Positions 44,649-53,747 of a stretch of 64,000 bases of DNA are shown here, piece by piece. The stretch is from Pelagibacterium limicola. GTDB lineage: Bacteria; Pseudomonadota; Alphaproteobacteria; Rhizobiales; Devosiaceae. Numbering within the stretch: position 1 is the first letter of the stretch; every line of letters begins with the position of its first letter. The stretch is from contig NZ_JADQDB010000003.1 of NCBI RefSeq assembly GCF_015694405.1, positions 310,001 through 374,000 on the forward strand, read 5' to 3'. A program made the position numbers and the translations under genes. The notes under the pieces were generated by a model, which had not been told where the DNA came from, searched no databases, and worked only from the letters and a program-made list of their open reading frames with translations.

Positions 44649-45467
44649 TTGGCGGCCTCTCCCTCCCCTGGCAACGACAATTCCCAGCCCTCGCAGGGAG
44701 GCAATCTCGTTGCCGACCTTGTGATGGCGCTGCGATTCTATTCTCGGTTGCCGGCGGGGCGTTCTGCGCACGAAGTGCCCGACCTGAACCGGATCGCCAT
44801 GGCACTGCCTTTTGCAAGTCTCGTCATTGGGATCGGTCCGGCTGTCCTGCTTCTGGTGCTGGCGGTCAGTGGGGTGCCGCCGCTCTTTGCGGCGCTCGCA
44901 GCGGCCGCAATGTTTGCCATCGTGACCGGCGCAATGAGCGAGGATGCCGCAGCCGATGCGGCAGACGGTCTGTTCGGCGGGGCCACGCCCGAGCGGCGGC
45001 TCGAAATCCTCAAGGACAGCCGGCACGGCACCTATGGTGTCCTGACCGTCGTCTTCGTTGTGGGGCTCAAGGTGGCGGCGCTTTCGGCAATCGTGGCACG
45101 CAACCCGCTAGCGGCTGCGAGCGTCTGGATGGCGGCGACAATGCTTGCCCGCTCCGGCTCGCTTTACGTCTCGCTGCGGCTTGCCCCCGCACGCGGGACA
45201 GGAACCGCAGCATCTGTCGGCAGACTTTCACGGAACGGATTTATCCTCGGCATCGTTTTCGCCTCGATCATTGCCCTGGTGCTGGCCGCGCCATTCACGG
45301 GACTTCTCGGCCTTGCCGTTGCTCTCGCGTTCGGTGCGCTTGTTGTTATCGGCTGGACGCTGCTTTGCGAAAGGCTGGTCGGCGGGCTGACCGGGGATCT
45401 GATCGGGGCCGCGCAGGCATTGCTCGAAATCGCCATATTGGCGGTGTTTATGCGACTGATTGTTTAG
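44649..45467 (+). CDS. cobS: Adenosylcobinamide-GDP ribazoletransferase
   Basis: An integral membrane protein (272 residues from this start) that joins adenosylcobinamide-GDP and alpha-ribazole in cobalamin synthesis. It has six to seven membrane helices and the family motif DAAADAADGLFGG with an ERRLEILKDSRHGTYG block near the end of the first half. TTG at 44649 is chosen because AAAGGA lies eight bases before it and because the ATG at 44724 would leave too few residues before the conserved FYSRLP. A GTG at 44721 is a further option. The substrate is made by CobT, encoded divergently. Confidence 0.9.
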   Translation: MAASPSPGNDNSQPSQGGNLVADLVMALRFYSRLPAGRSAHEVPDLNRIAMALPFASLVIGIGPAVLLLVLAVSGVPPLFAALAAAAMFAIVTGAMSEDAAADAADGLFGGATPERRLEILKDSRHGTYGVLTVVFVVGLKVAALSAIVARNPLAAASVWMAATMLARSGSLYVSLRLAPARGTGTAASVGRLSRNGFILGIVFASIIALVLAAPFTGLLGLAVALAFGALVVIGWTLLCERLVGGLTGDLIGAAQALLEIAILAVFMRLIV

Positions 45468-45491
45468 AGATAATCCGGGACACCGAACTGA

Positions 45492-46178
45492 ATGCTGTTT
45501 GTCGCCTTCGCCATTCTGATCACCGTTGGCATTGCGCTGGCAATCAACGCGGATTTCGGTGCCTTTCTTGGACTGACCCAGGGTGAAACCGCCCGCGCCA
45601 TCCCGCTCATCGTGATCCTGACCTTGCTGGCCAGCGCCTTGGTGGGGCGGCGGCACCGTCTGGGCGAGATCGTTGCGGGCTTTGTCGTATGGATCGCCAT
45701 CGGAGCGGTGTTTTTCGTCGGGTATGCGCTGCGCGACGAATTTCCGCGCCTGGGCCAAAGGCTGATGGGGGAAATTCAGCCGGGAGCCGCGATTGTGGAC
45801 CCCGAAACTGGCAATGTGCGCATCAACCGCTCGTTCGGCGGCAGTTTCCGCATAGAAACCACCGTCAATGGCGCAACTGTTCCCATGATCTTTGATACCG
45901 GTGCCTCGGCGGTCGTGCTCTCGGCGGCGGATGCGCGGCGGGCTGGGATCGATACCGAGGGCCTCTCGTTCCGGCTGCCGGTGCAGACGGCGAACGGCAC
46001 CGGCTTTGCAGCCCCCGTGACGCTCGATCGGATCGAGGTGGGCAATATCAGCCGGAACCGCATTCGGGCCTTCGTCGTCCAGGACGGGGCACTCGAAACC
46101 AGCCTTCTCGGGATGACGTTCCTCGAGACGCTGTCGCGCTATTCGGTCAGCCAGGATTCGCTCGAAATTCACGATTAG
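45492..46178 (+). CDS. TIGR02281-type membrane-anchored retropepsin-like aspartic protease
   Basis: A 228-residue protein with an N-terminal pair or trio of membrane helices (residues about 2-75) and a C-terminal clan AA protease domain. The active-site motif is FDTGAS followed by VVLSAADARRAG; family members act as dimers with one Asp each. The protease lies outside the cytoplasm if topology is as in relatives. Its substrate is unknown. It begins 24 bases after cobS, and its last 32 bases overlap the end of a convergent LysR gene. Confidence 0.88.
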   Translation: MLFVAFAILITVGIALAINADFGAFLGLTQGETARAIPLIVILTLLASALVGRRHRLGEIVAGFVVWIAIGAVFFVGYALRDEFPRLGQRLMGEIQPGAAIVDPETGNVRINRSFGGSFRIETTVNGATVPMIFDTGASAVVLSAADARRAGIDTEGLSFRLPVQTANGTGFAAPVTLDRIEVGNISRNRIRAFVVQDGALETSLLGMTFLETLSRYSVSQDSLEIHD

Positions 46179-47076
46179 GCGGGCCCAAGGCGGCATCCAG
46201 CCCGTCGGCAATGGCATCGAATACCATCCGGATGCGACGGCTCGTCTGGAGTTCGCGGTGGGCCACAACCCACATGGGGGCGCGCAGCGGCTCGATCTGG
46301 GGCAGGACGGGTTCGATATCGGCGAGATCGCCGACGGCATCCGCAAAGCTCGCGCCGATGCCGAGGCCCTGACGGATGAGATCGAGCCCGACAAGCGAGT
46401 TTGCGCAAATAACCCTGTAATTCCTGTGGCTGATGGGCACGCCCCGGGCGACAAGTTCCTTGATCAGGTCGTCCTCGGGTTGGAATCCGATGAACGGCGC
46501 ATCGGCGTAATGGCCGGGATCGGCGCTCCTGCCGAACCGGTCGAGAAAGGTCTTTGCCGCATAAAGACGGATGAGGCCATCGGGACAACGTCGGGCCACA
46601 AGGTCTGGCTGGTCGGGGCGTACGTGGCGGATGGCGATATCGGCCTCTCGGCGCATCAGGTCGTTTATCGAGTTGGAAACGACGAGTTCGATGACGATGC
46701 CCGGGGCCGTGTCGCGCAGCGCGGCAAGGATCGGCGGCAGGATGCGCGCGGCGACGATGTCGATAGCCGTCACGCGCACGAGGCCTTCGACGCTTGTTGA
46801 CTGTCCCGACGCGGCGAGCGAGATCCGGTCGGCGGCGTCCCCCATCGCCCTGACATGATCGACGAGTTGGCGGCCCGCTTCGGTCAGGACCAGCCGACGC
46901 CCGACTCGCTCGAAGAGCAAAAGGCCGAGATGTTGTTCCAGCGCCCCGATCTGACGGCTGAGGGTCGGCTGGGTCAGCCCGAGCACCCGCGCGCCTCCCG
47001 ATAGAGAGCCCGCCTCCACCGTCGCCAGGAAGGCGCGCATCTGGTTCCAGTCGAAGGCGGGAAGGCGATTGCTCAT
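46147..47076 (-). CDS. LysR-family transcriptional regulator
   Basis: A 309-residue regulator. The HTH lies in residues about 10-65 (MRAFLATVEAGSLSGGARVL, LTQPTLSRQIGALEQHLGLLLFER). The effector-binding domain follows, with SINDLMRREADIAIRH typical of regulators close to the GcvA/YhjC side of the family. The ATG at 47076 is chosen as the family start. It is divergent from a methyltransferase gene across 92 bases, which it may control. Confidence 0.9.
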   Translation of the reverse strand: MSNRLPAFDWNQMRAFLATVEAGSLSGGARVLGLTQPTLSRQIGALEQHLGLLLFERVGRRLVLTEAGRQLVDHVRAMGDAADRISLAASGQSTSVEGLVRVTAIDIVAARILPPILAALRDTAPGIVIELVVSNSINDLMRREADIAIRHVRPDQPDLVARRCPDGLIRLYAAKTFLDRFGRSADPGHYADAPFIGFQPEDDLIKELVARGVPISHRNYRVICANSLVGLDLIRQGLGIGASFADAVGDLADIEPVLPQIEPLRAPMWVVAHRELQTSRRIRMVFDAIADGLDAALGPPNREFRANPG

Positions 47077-47168
47077 AAGAATATGTATATCACTGCTGCA
47101 CAATTGAGCAATTTTCCTATAAGCGCGAGCGGGCTATATTGGCGCCTACATATCCATGGGGGACGACA

Positions 47169-47792
47169 GTGGCCGAGACGGTGAAATTCTGGGACAGGCT
47201 GTCGGAGCGTTACTACCGCCAGCCGATCGCCGATGAAGAATCCTACCGCATCAAGCTCGAGGTGACGCAGGCGCTGCTCCGGCCCGATATGGAGATTCTG
47301 GAGTTTGGCTGCGGGACCGGGGGAACCGCGATCAAGCACGCAGCCCGCGTCAGGCACATTCGGGCCATCGATTTTTCCGAGGCGATGCTCGAAAAGGCGC
47401 GGGCACGGGCGCACGCAGCGGGCGTCGACAACGTTACGTTCGAGCGCGAGGATATCGTCGATCTCGCGATGCCGGACGAAATCTACGACATGGTGCTGGG
47501 GATGAGCATCCTGCACCTGCTCGAGGACCCCGACGCGGTGATCGCCAAGGTGTTCGCCATGCTCAAGCCGGGCGGGCACTTTGTCTCCAGCACGGCGTGC
47601 CTGGGCGATACGATGGGCTTTTTCAAGTTGATCGCGCCGGCCGGACGCGCGCTTGGATTGCTGCCGATCATCAATGTGATGACGGCGGATGCGCTGGTGG
47701 AGAAATTCCGGCGGGCTGGATTCGACATCGCTCACCGCTGGCAGCCGGGCAAGAGCAAGGCCATGTTCCTGATCGGGAAGAAGCCGGGTTAG
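47169..47792 (+). CDS. Class I SAM-dependent methyltransferase
   Basis: A 207-residue methyltransferase with motif I as ILEFGCGTGGTA (residues about 40-51), an acidic residue in AIDFSEAMLEKA and the following VTFEREDIVDL. The C-terminal part has no added domain. GTG at 47169, with GGGGGA five bases before it, is preferred to the TTG at 47139. The substrate is unknown; relatives are annotated as ubiquinone/menaquinone-type or small-molecule methyltransferases. Confidence 0.87.
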   Translation: MAETVKFWDRLSERYYRQPIADEESYRIKLEVTQALLRPDMEILEFGCGTGGTAIKHAARVRHIRAIDFSEAMLEKARARAHAAGVDNVTFEREDIVDLAMPDEIYDMVLGMSILHLLEDPDAVIAKVFAMLKPGGHFVSSTACLGDTMGFFKLIAPAGRALGLLPIINVMTADALVEKFRRAGFDIAHRWQPGKSKAMFLIGKKPG

Positions 47793-47839
47793 GGCGCGCT
47801 GGCCATCTGTAGGCGCCCGAGCTCCCCTCGCCTCCGCTG

Positions 47840-48844
47840 CTAAGCTGCTTGTGCCCTGTCCAGGCAAGCGAAAGCCGCCTCGATGATTTCCGGCCCTGCC
47901 CCCGGCTTGCAAGCCTCAACCGAGAGAATCTGGCGAAAGCGCCGCGCCCCGGGCAGGCCGTTGGCCAGGCCGAGCATGTGGCGGGTGATCTGGTTGAGGC
48001 GGGTGGCCCTCCCCCGCTCGGCTTCCGCATAGGCGATCATCGTCTCCTCAATGTCCTTCAGGGCCGGAGCGGGACGGGTTTCCCCGAAGAAACGGGCGTC
48101 GACAGCCGCGAGGATCATGGGCTCGTGGTATGCGGCGCGGCCGAGCATGGCGCCATCGACGTGAGCGAGATGGGCCTCGACCTCGTCGAGCGAACCGATG
48201 CCGCCGTTGATATAGACGGGGAATTCGCCCAGGCGCTCTTTGAGACGGTAGACGCGGGGATAGTCGAGTGGCGGGATATCACGGTTCTCCTTGGGCGAGA
48301 GACCCTTGAGCCATGCCTTGCGGGCGTGGACATAGAGCGCCTCGATGCCGGTGTGGACCACCGCATCGACAAAGCGGTCAAGGTCCTTTTCGCCGTCCTG
48401 ATCGTCGATGCCGATCCGGCATTTGACGGTGATGGGAATATCGGTGGCATCGCGCATGGCGCGCAGGCAATCGGCGACCAGATCAGGCTCCGCCATCAGG
48501 CAGGCCCCGAACTTGCCCGACTGCACACGGTCGGACGGGCAGCCGACATTGAGGTTGATCTCGTCATAGCCGAAGCGCGCGCAAATCCGCACCGCGGCGG
48601 CAAGCTCCGCCGGGACCGAGCCGCCGAGCTGCACGGCGAGAGGATGTTCGGCCTCGTCATAAGCCAGCAACCGCTCAGCATCACCATGAACGAGCGCAGC
48701 ACTGGTCACCATTTCGGTGAACAACAGCGCGCGCGCAGTGAGCCGCCGATGCAGGTAGCGGCAATGCCGATCCGTCCAGTCCATCATAGGGGCAATGGCA
48801 AACCGCCGAGATACGCCAAGCTGCGATTTCCTTTCCTTTTCCAC
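47840..48844 (-). CDS. dusA: tRNA-dihydrouridine synthase A
   Basis: A 334-residue flavoenzyme that reduces U20/U20a in tRNA. The start FAIAPMMDWTDRHCRYLHR, the active-site Cys in NVGCPSDRVQSGKFGACLM, the CRIGIDDQD segment and the IYVNGG-like FPVYINGGI FMN site identify the DusA type. A C-terminal helical RNA-binding part completes the normal length. The gene appears monocistronic. It is the last clearly housekeeping gene before the accessory region on its right. Confidence 0.94.
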   Translation of the reverse strand: MEKERKSQLGVSRRFAIAPMMDWTDRHCRYLHRRLTARALLFTEMVTSAALVHGDAERLLAYDEAEHPLAVQLGGSVPAELAAAVRICARFGYDEINLNVGCPSDRVQSGKFGACLMAEPDLVADCLRAMRDATDIPITVKCRIGIDDQDGEKDLDRFVDAVVHTGIEALYVHARKAWLKGLSPKENRDIPPLDYPRVYRLKERLGEFPVYINGGIGSLDEVEAHLAHVDGAMLGRAAYHEPMILAAVDARFFGETRPAPALKDIEETMIAYAEAERGRATRLNQITRHMLGLANGLPGARRFRQILSVEACKPGAGPEIIEAAFACLDRAQAA

Positions 48845-49123
48845 TACTTAGGCCTTTTCACTCTTTTTTTGAGTAGGCATCGATGCACCTCGTTGACTGT
48901 GCGGCACCCGTCAATTGTCACCGCCCAACTATAGGTCTCTTCGAGACAAGAGCGCCATCGCTCTCGACGATGTGCCGGTACATCGCCATCGTAATGGCCG
49001 AACTTCGTCATATCCGTTGAATTGGCCGGAGATATTTATCAACCATCGTGATGCTCGCGCTCGCAGTGGTTCTAATCGCCTAAGTTCATCCCTGGTCAGA
49101 CGACGTGATCGGCATGTGCCACC

Positions 49124-49843
49124 TCAGACAGCGATGAGAATTTCTCGTACCTTTTCGGGGCAGTCGACCATGGGGTCATGGCCGCATTCCTCGAGAACGA
49201 TTGCATCCCATGACGTGTCGTTCTGGCACCGCTCGAACGCAGCGTCGAATAGCGGCTGTGGGAACAACGGGGTACGCACATAGACTTTCTTGGCGATGCG
49301 CTCCCGGGCTCCGGTCAATTCTAGTGGTTGGAGCGAGACACCGATTGGCTGCGGCGTAACCTTGGAATCGAGCCAAGCAGCATCCTCGGGATTCTGGATC
49401 CGCAGCGCTGCAGCATTTGGACCAGGACGCGAAACCTCGTTGCGCGCGCGGGCTTCATCAAAGGCAGCTTTCTGCTGCTCATTGAGGAAATCATATCCCC
49501 GATCACCATGATCGGGCAAAAAGGCATCGAGATAAACAATGGCCCGAACACGGCCTTCGATCTCTTCGATGGCCTGGGTGATGACCCAGCCAGCATAGGA
49601 ATGCCCGACAAGCACAACATCGTGCAGGTCTTCCCACAAGAACACATTGACCACATCATTGACGTGCGTCTGCAGGTCGATCTCGCCGCTCATGAGGTGC
49701 GATCGCTCGCCAAGGCCGGTCAGTGTTAGTGAATAAACACTGTGCCCGTCCGCGCGAAGTTTGTCAGCCAATTTGCGCCAGACCCATCCCCCGTGTCCTG
49801 CGCCGGGTACAAGTACATATGTCGTGGGTCGGGCGTTGCTCAT
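49124..49843 (-). CDS. Alpha/beta-hydrolase
   Basis: A 239-residue hydrolase with the oxyanion segment PGAGHGGWVW near the N-terminus, the nucleophile elbow GHSYAG and a C-terminal His in CGHDPMVDCPEKV. The sequence is closest to the esterase/MenH-like group related to plant methylesterases. The substrate is unknown. It follows the ModA-like gene by 155 bases in the leftward arm of the catabolic region and might release an acid or cleave an ester at the start of the pathway. Confidence 0.88.
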   Translation of the reverse strand: MSNARPTTYVLVPGAGHGGWVWRKLADKLRADGHSVYSLTLTGLGERSHLMSGEIDLQTHVNDVVNVFLWEDLHDVVLVGHSYAGWVITQAIEEIEGRVRAIVYLDAFLPDHGDRGYDFLNEQQKAAFDEARARNEVSRPGPNAAALRIQNPEDAAWLDSKVTPQPIGVSLQPLELTGARERIAKKVYVRTPLFPQPLFDAAFERCQNDTSWDAIVLEECGHDPMVDCPEKVREILIAV

Positions 49844-49998
49844 GTCAATTCCTCGTCGCGAAGATTGTGTTTATGGTTCAAGTGGAGGCAAGGATCACCG
49901 TCAGTGCAGACTGCTAGCCGTTTCTGCAGCGCCGTAACACATACCGCTCGTCTGGCAGCACTAATGAGAGGTTAGGCAAACCCATAAGCCTGTTTCAA

Positions 49999-50688
49999 TC
50001 AAGGCGCGTCCAGCCCCATTTCGTTAAGAACCGCGCCTGCCTCGTTGCTGGCAAAAAACGCTGCAAAATCCTTGACTTCCTGTTGGTTTGGGGACCCCAC
50101 AATGGCGCCGATCTCGATTGGTGTCGGGTTCATGGCCGCTTCTGGAATGCAGTGCAATATCGTGATCCCTTCAATGGCCATCAATTCAATTCTCTGCTGA
50201 AATCCGAGCTCAACCTCACCATCCCTGACAGCTTTCCCGACCGGACCATCTATTACCCTAAGACGCGTGGTGATCCGTTCGGAACTCTTGAAGCGTGGTA
50301 TCAACCTATCCCGGACATACAGGCCGCTGCCCGCTTCTGAGACACCTATGTTTTCAGCACCCAGAAGAGCTGCCTCAAGTCGGTCCATTGTATCGAGCTC
50401 AACGGAAGCACGCCGATTTGAAACCGCCACCGCAATGCAGGTCTTAAAAGCCTTCGCGCGGCAATTTTGGTCAATGTAGCCGTTCTGGATTTGCTGGGAC
50501 ATCAACGGACCGGGCAACAACGCAGCATCAGCCGCAGTCTGGCTCTTCAACTGGCTCACAATTGAGGTGGGCGCAGCGCCAGCGGCTGGTCCCCATCTGA
50601 AATTCAGATCACAGTGTCCATATATTTCGGACAAGCGCAAAAGAGCTGGAGCGAAGGCAGACGGTGCCAAAATTTGTAACGTTTTCAA
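49999..50688 (-). CDS. ModA-like substrate-binding protein without signal peptide
   Basis: A protein of about 229 residues with the type 2 periplasmic-binding fold seen in molybdate-binding ModA proteins: TLQILAPSAFAPAL, VSQLKSQTAADAALLPGPL, the EAGSGLYVRDRLIPRF hinge region and the C-terminal FAAFFASNEAGAVLNEMGL. No signal peptide precedes the domain. TTG at 50688 with GAGGG just upstream is the best start; a longer frame would read through an inverted repeat. It may be a cytoplasmic effector-binding protein rather than a transport receptor. It follows a TctC gene on the same strand. Confidence 0.7.
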   Translation of the reverse strand: MKTLQILAPSAFAPALLRLSEIYGHCDLNFRWGPAAGAAPTSIVSQLKSQTAADAALLPGPLMSQQIQNGYIDQNCRAKAFKTCIAVAVSNRRASVELDTMDRLEAALLGAENIGVSEAGSGLYVRDRLIPRFKSSERITTRLRVIDGPVGKAVRDGEVELGFQQRIELMAIEGITILHCIPEAAMNPTPIEIGAIVGSPNQQEVKDFAAFFASNEAGAVLNEMGLDAP

Positions 50689-50715
50689 GCTGCCCTCGTA
50701 TAGGCCGGGATTGTT

Positions 50716-50755
50716 AATTGGGCTGGCCCCCACTCAGAAAGGGCCAGCCCCAATT
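50716..50755. terminator. Inverted repeat between the TctC gene and the ModA-like gene
   Basis: A GGGCTGGCCC arm (50720-50729 region) and GGGCCAGCCC (50741-50750), flanked by AATT on both sides, form a long hairpin 7 bases after the TctC stop. It lacks a T-run on the minus strand, so it may limit readthrough or stabilise the upstream message rather than end it fully. Confidence 0.5.
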
Positions 50756-50756
50756 G

Positions 50757-51707
50757 CTAGTCTCGTGTAATTCCCCGCTCTGATGCGAGCGCGATCCACA
50801 TCGCGGACTCTGCCGCAATGTTCACGGCGAACTCTGCCGATGTCATGGTGCTGACATTCATCGAATTGGTCTCGAGCAATTCGGCGAAGGTACTTGTCGC
50901 CATGGCTTCTTGAATGTCGGCGTAGATTTTCTCGATGAGCTCTGCTGACATGCCGCCCGGCCCCATGACGCCGATCCAGCCGCTGACATCGGCCGTTTCA
51001 ATGCCGAGTTCCGCTGTTGTCTGGCCATCTTCGAGCCCTTCGTATCGCTCCAGACCCAAGACGCCGATCGCCTTGATGTTGCCGCCTCTTACCTGAGGCA
51101 GGATCGCTGCGGTTGTGTTGATGAGGATGTCGGCGTGGCCGCCCATCAGATTTGCAATAGCCTCACTGCCGCCATTGAAGTGGACAACGTCCATCTCGAT
51201 TCCGGTCCCGCTGCTGAACAGCTCCCCTGCGAAGTGACCGGAACTGCCGACGCCAGGCGTTGCGATGAACATCGGTCGTTCCCGCGCCTCCGAAATGAAG
51301 TCTTCCAGATTGTCGGCGTTTACATTGGAACCTGCAGCAATGATGAAGGGACTCGAACCGACCATGGCAATCGGGGTGATATCGGTTTGAGGATCGAATG
51401 GTAGATCATCCATAATGGCTGGTGCTGTCGCGAAAGCCGCGGTCGTAACAAGCAATGTATGTCCATCGGGTTCAGACTGGGCCACGCCAGCCGTCCCGAT
51501 CATGGACCCAGCGCCGGGCCGACTCTCAACAACTACCGGCTGATCCCAGATACTGCCGAGCTCACTTGCCAACTGCCTGGCGATGAGGTCAGTGGATCCA
51601 CCAGGCGCAAAGGGAATAACGATAGTCACGGGTTTGGTGGGAAATTCGAACGCGTTTGCTGATAGTGTCAATGCAAACACGCCTACCGTTGCCAACAAGG
51701 CTCTCAT
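50757..51707 (-). CDS. TctC/Bug-family extracytoplasmic receptor (copy 1)
   Basis: A 316-residue periplasmic receptor of tripartite tricarboxylate transporters. It has a signal peptide (MRALLATVGVFALTLSANA) and the Bug-family core: PTKPVTIVIPFAPGGSTDLIARQL, VESRPGAGSMIGTAGVAQSEPDG and the VGSSGHFAGEL pocket region. The ligand is a carboxylic acid held by two beta-strand-bound waters in known members. It is 111 bases from copy 2, in the MmgE/PrpD operon direction. No TctA or TctB is adjacent, so it may use the TctAB pair encoded 8 kb to the right. Confidence 0.92.
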   Translation of the reverse strand: MRALLATVGVFALTLSANAFEFPTKPVTIVIPFAPGGSTDLIARQLASELGSIWDQPVVVESRPGAGSMIGTAGVAQSEPDGHTLLVTTAAFATAPAIMDDLPFDPQTDITPIAMVGSSPFIIAAGSNVNADNLEDFISEARERPMFIATPGVGSSGHFAGELFSSGTGIEMDVVHFNGGSEAIANLMGGHADILINTTAAILPQVRGGNIKAIGVLGLERYEGLEDGQTTAELGIETADVSGWIGVMGPGGMSAELIEKIYADIQEAMATSTFAELLETNSMNVSTMTSAEFAVNIAAESAMWIALASERGITRD

Positions 51708-51818
51708 GTTTAGTCTCCTGTCGATCGTTGAATGCTTTCAGTCGAATAAATGGCCTGCCGGCTATGGCCAGCCAGCCCTCACAGGCCATGTTGCGCGCGA
51801 TCTCATCAGCGAGCACTC

Positions 51819-52781
51819 CTATTCGGCACGTATCTGGCGGGTCTCGGCCAACTCGCTCCAGAACGCCATTTCTTCGATCACCATTGTCCGGAATGCACTG
51901 GAGGAAACGTCCGAAGCCATCATGTAATTGTCGTTGAGCATCTGAAGAAACGCATCGTTGGCGAGAACTGTAGCCACGTCCTCCTCAATCTTTTCGATCA
52001 AGGTTTCTGGCATCCCACCTGGCCCAAAAATGCCCTGCCAGATCCTGATATCGGGAACCTCCAGTCCTACCTCGGCGGCTGATTCCGTATCGGGCAGGCT
52101 CGCAAAGCGCGCGGCACCCAGAATGCCGATTGGCTTCACCTGACCGCCGGAAACGGCTGCCATCGAGGCGGCGGTCGAACTGATATAGATGTCGGCATGT
52201 CCGCCCATGAGGTCTGTGAGTGCTGGCCCGCCTCCCGAATAGTGAACGACATCAATGTCGCGCCCACTCACGCCCACAAACAACTCGGCAGCAAAATGGC
52301 TGGAACTGCCCAACCCTGCCGTCGCGACGAACATCGAACGGCCTGCCGCTTCCTCAAGGAGCGCGCCAAATGTGGTGGCCTCGACGCTGCTCCCTGCGAC
52401 CATCAGGAACGGGCTGTAGGACACCATGGAGACAGGCGTAAGGTCTGTCTGAGGATCGAAGGGCAAGTCGTCATAGATGGCGGGCGCCGTGGCGACAGCC
52501 GTGGTATTGAATAGCAGCGTGTAGCCGTCGGGTTCGGATTGCGCGACATGGGCGGTCCCGATCATTGAACCGGCTCCTGCGCGGTTCTCAACGATCACTG
52601 GCTGCCCCCAGAGCTCCTGGAGCTGGGCCGCCAGCTGTCGACCGAGCAGATCGGTCGAGCCTCCTGGCCCATAAGGCACGACGAGCGTAACTGGCCGATT
52701 AGGAAATTCCTCGGCGAACCCCACTCCGCACAAGGTCAAAGCGAATAGGGATACGGCCATTCTCGCTAGGCGTTTTTTCAT
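51819..52781 (-). CDS. TctC/Bug-family extracytoplasmic receptor (copy 2)
   Basis: A 320-residue Bug receptor with a signal peptide (MKKRLARMAVSLFALTLCG, cleavage near GFA-EEF) and the core FPNRPVTLVVPYGPGGSTDL, ENRAGAGSMIGTAHVAQSEP and GLGSSSHFAAEL. It resembles copy 3 slightly more than copy 1 in the first 110 residues by eye. It lies 111 bases downstream of the enoyl-CoA hydratase gene. The pairing with copy 1 suggests receptors for related acids feeding the same pathway. Confidence 0.92.
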   Translation of the reverse strand: MKKRLARMAVSLFALTLCGVGFAEEFPNRPVTLVVPYGPGGSTDLLGRQLAAQLQELWGQPVIVENRAGAGSMIGTAHVAQSEPDGYTLLFNTTAVATAPAIYDDLPFDPQTDLTPVSMVSYSPFLMVAGSSVEATTFGALLEEAAGRSMFVATAGLGSSSHFAAELFVGVSGRDIDVVHYSGGGPALTDLMGGHADIYISSTAASMAAVSGGQVKPIGILGAARFASLPDTESAAEVGLEVPDIRIWQGIFGPGGMPETLIEKIEEDVATVLANDAFLQMLNDNYMMASDVSSSAFRTMVIEEMAFWSELAETRQIRAE

Positions 52782-52892
52782 TTATTCCTCCTCCTTTATG
52801 ACTGCGGCAGGGGCAAATTCCCTCCCGCAGGTTCGCGCTCCTGGCGCTGGGCATTCCCTACCGACGCCCCCTCTGGGGCGGTCGATCCGGCA

Positions 52893-53747
52893 TCATTTCG
52901 ACTTGTTCAGGAACTGTTCTACCGATGAACGGTGCTCTTCTGTGGTGTAACAGATGGCCTGAGCCTCCCGACCCAATGCAAAGATCTGATCGGCCGAACT
53001 TTCAAAGGTCTGGTTGAGAATGGCCTTGGTGAGCGCAATCGCCGCGGGTGAACCTTGGCTCAGTTCTTCTGCCCACTGCTGGGCCTCGAAAAGAAGGCGC
53101 TCGCTGTCCGCGACGCGATCGACAAGACTGATGCCAAGAGCCTCCTCGGCCTCAATCGTGCGGCCGGTCAGGATGAGTTCCTTGGCTTTGACAAGACCGA
53201 CGCGCCGCGGCAGGAAATACATCCCCCCGCCATCCGAAACCAGGCCGCGCTTTACAAAGCTCATGGCCATCTTGGCGCCTTTGGCTGCAATGATGAAGTC
53301 GCAGGCCAGAGCCATGTCCAGACCAAGTCCGAACGCGGCGCCGTTCATCGCCGCGATAACCGGCTTGGTCAGCCCATAGATAGCGGCGACACCCTTGTGC
53401 GTGCTCTTCTGACGACGCCACCCGTTGAATGCGACCTTTCCAGAAGGCGCGGAGAGCCGCTCTTTCATACCGCCAACATCGCCACCTGAGCAAAAGCCTC
53501 TGCCCTCTCCGGTCAGAACCACCGCCTTTACTGCGACACTTGCATCGGCCCATTCAAAGGCTGCGATGAGTTCTGCGCGCATCTGGTCATTTATGGCGTT
53601 CAACACATCGGGGCGGTTGAGCGTGATCGTCGCGACGGCGCTCTTCAGGGAGACGACGACAAACTCGGCCTGCGGCGTAGAATCGATGTGGGGAGATGAA
53701 TTCACTGTATTTCTTCCTTTTTCGGCGTCAGAGATGTGTTCTGGCAT
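52893..53747 (-). CDS. Enoyl-CoA hydratase/isomerase-family protein
   Basis: A 284-residue crotonase-fold protein. The first oxyanion-hole segment is GFCSGGDVGG and the second is AMNGAAFGLGLDMALACDF. At the positions of the two catalytic Glu of true hydratases the sequence has MSFVKRGLVSDGGGMYFLP, in which Asp stands at the second site; this fits the wider family better than classic hydratase. It overlaps the stop of the MmgE/PrpD gene by one base (TGATG), so the two proteins are made together and probably act in sequence on a CoA ester or its acid. Confidence 0.88.
   Translation of the reverse strand: MPEHISDAEKGRNTVNSSPHIDSTPQAEFVVVSLKSAVATITLNRPDVLNAINDQMRAELIAAFEWADASVAVKAVVLTGEGRGFCSGGDVGGMKERLSAPSGKVAFNGWRRQKSTHKGVAAIYGLTKPVIAAMNGAAFGLGLDMALACDFIIAAKGAKMAMSFVKRGLVSDGGGMYFLPRRVGLVKAKELILTGRTIEAEEALGISLVDRVADSERLLFEAQQWAEELSQGSPAAIALTKAILNQTFESSADQIFALGREAQAICYTTEEHRSSVEQFLNKSK

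Noticed and set aside
48845-49123. Possible small gene or RNA between dusA and the hydrolase
   Set aside because: Only short hairpins and a ten-codon frame are seen; nothing has coding character or an RNA-family fold that I can recognise.
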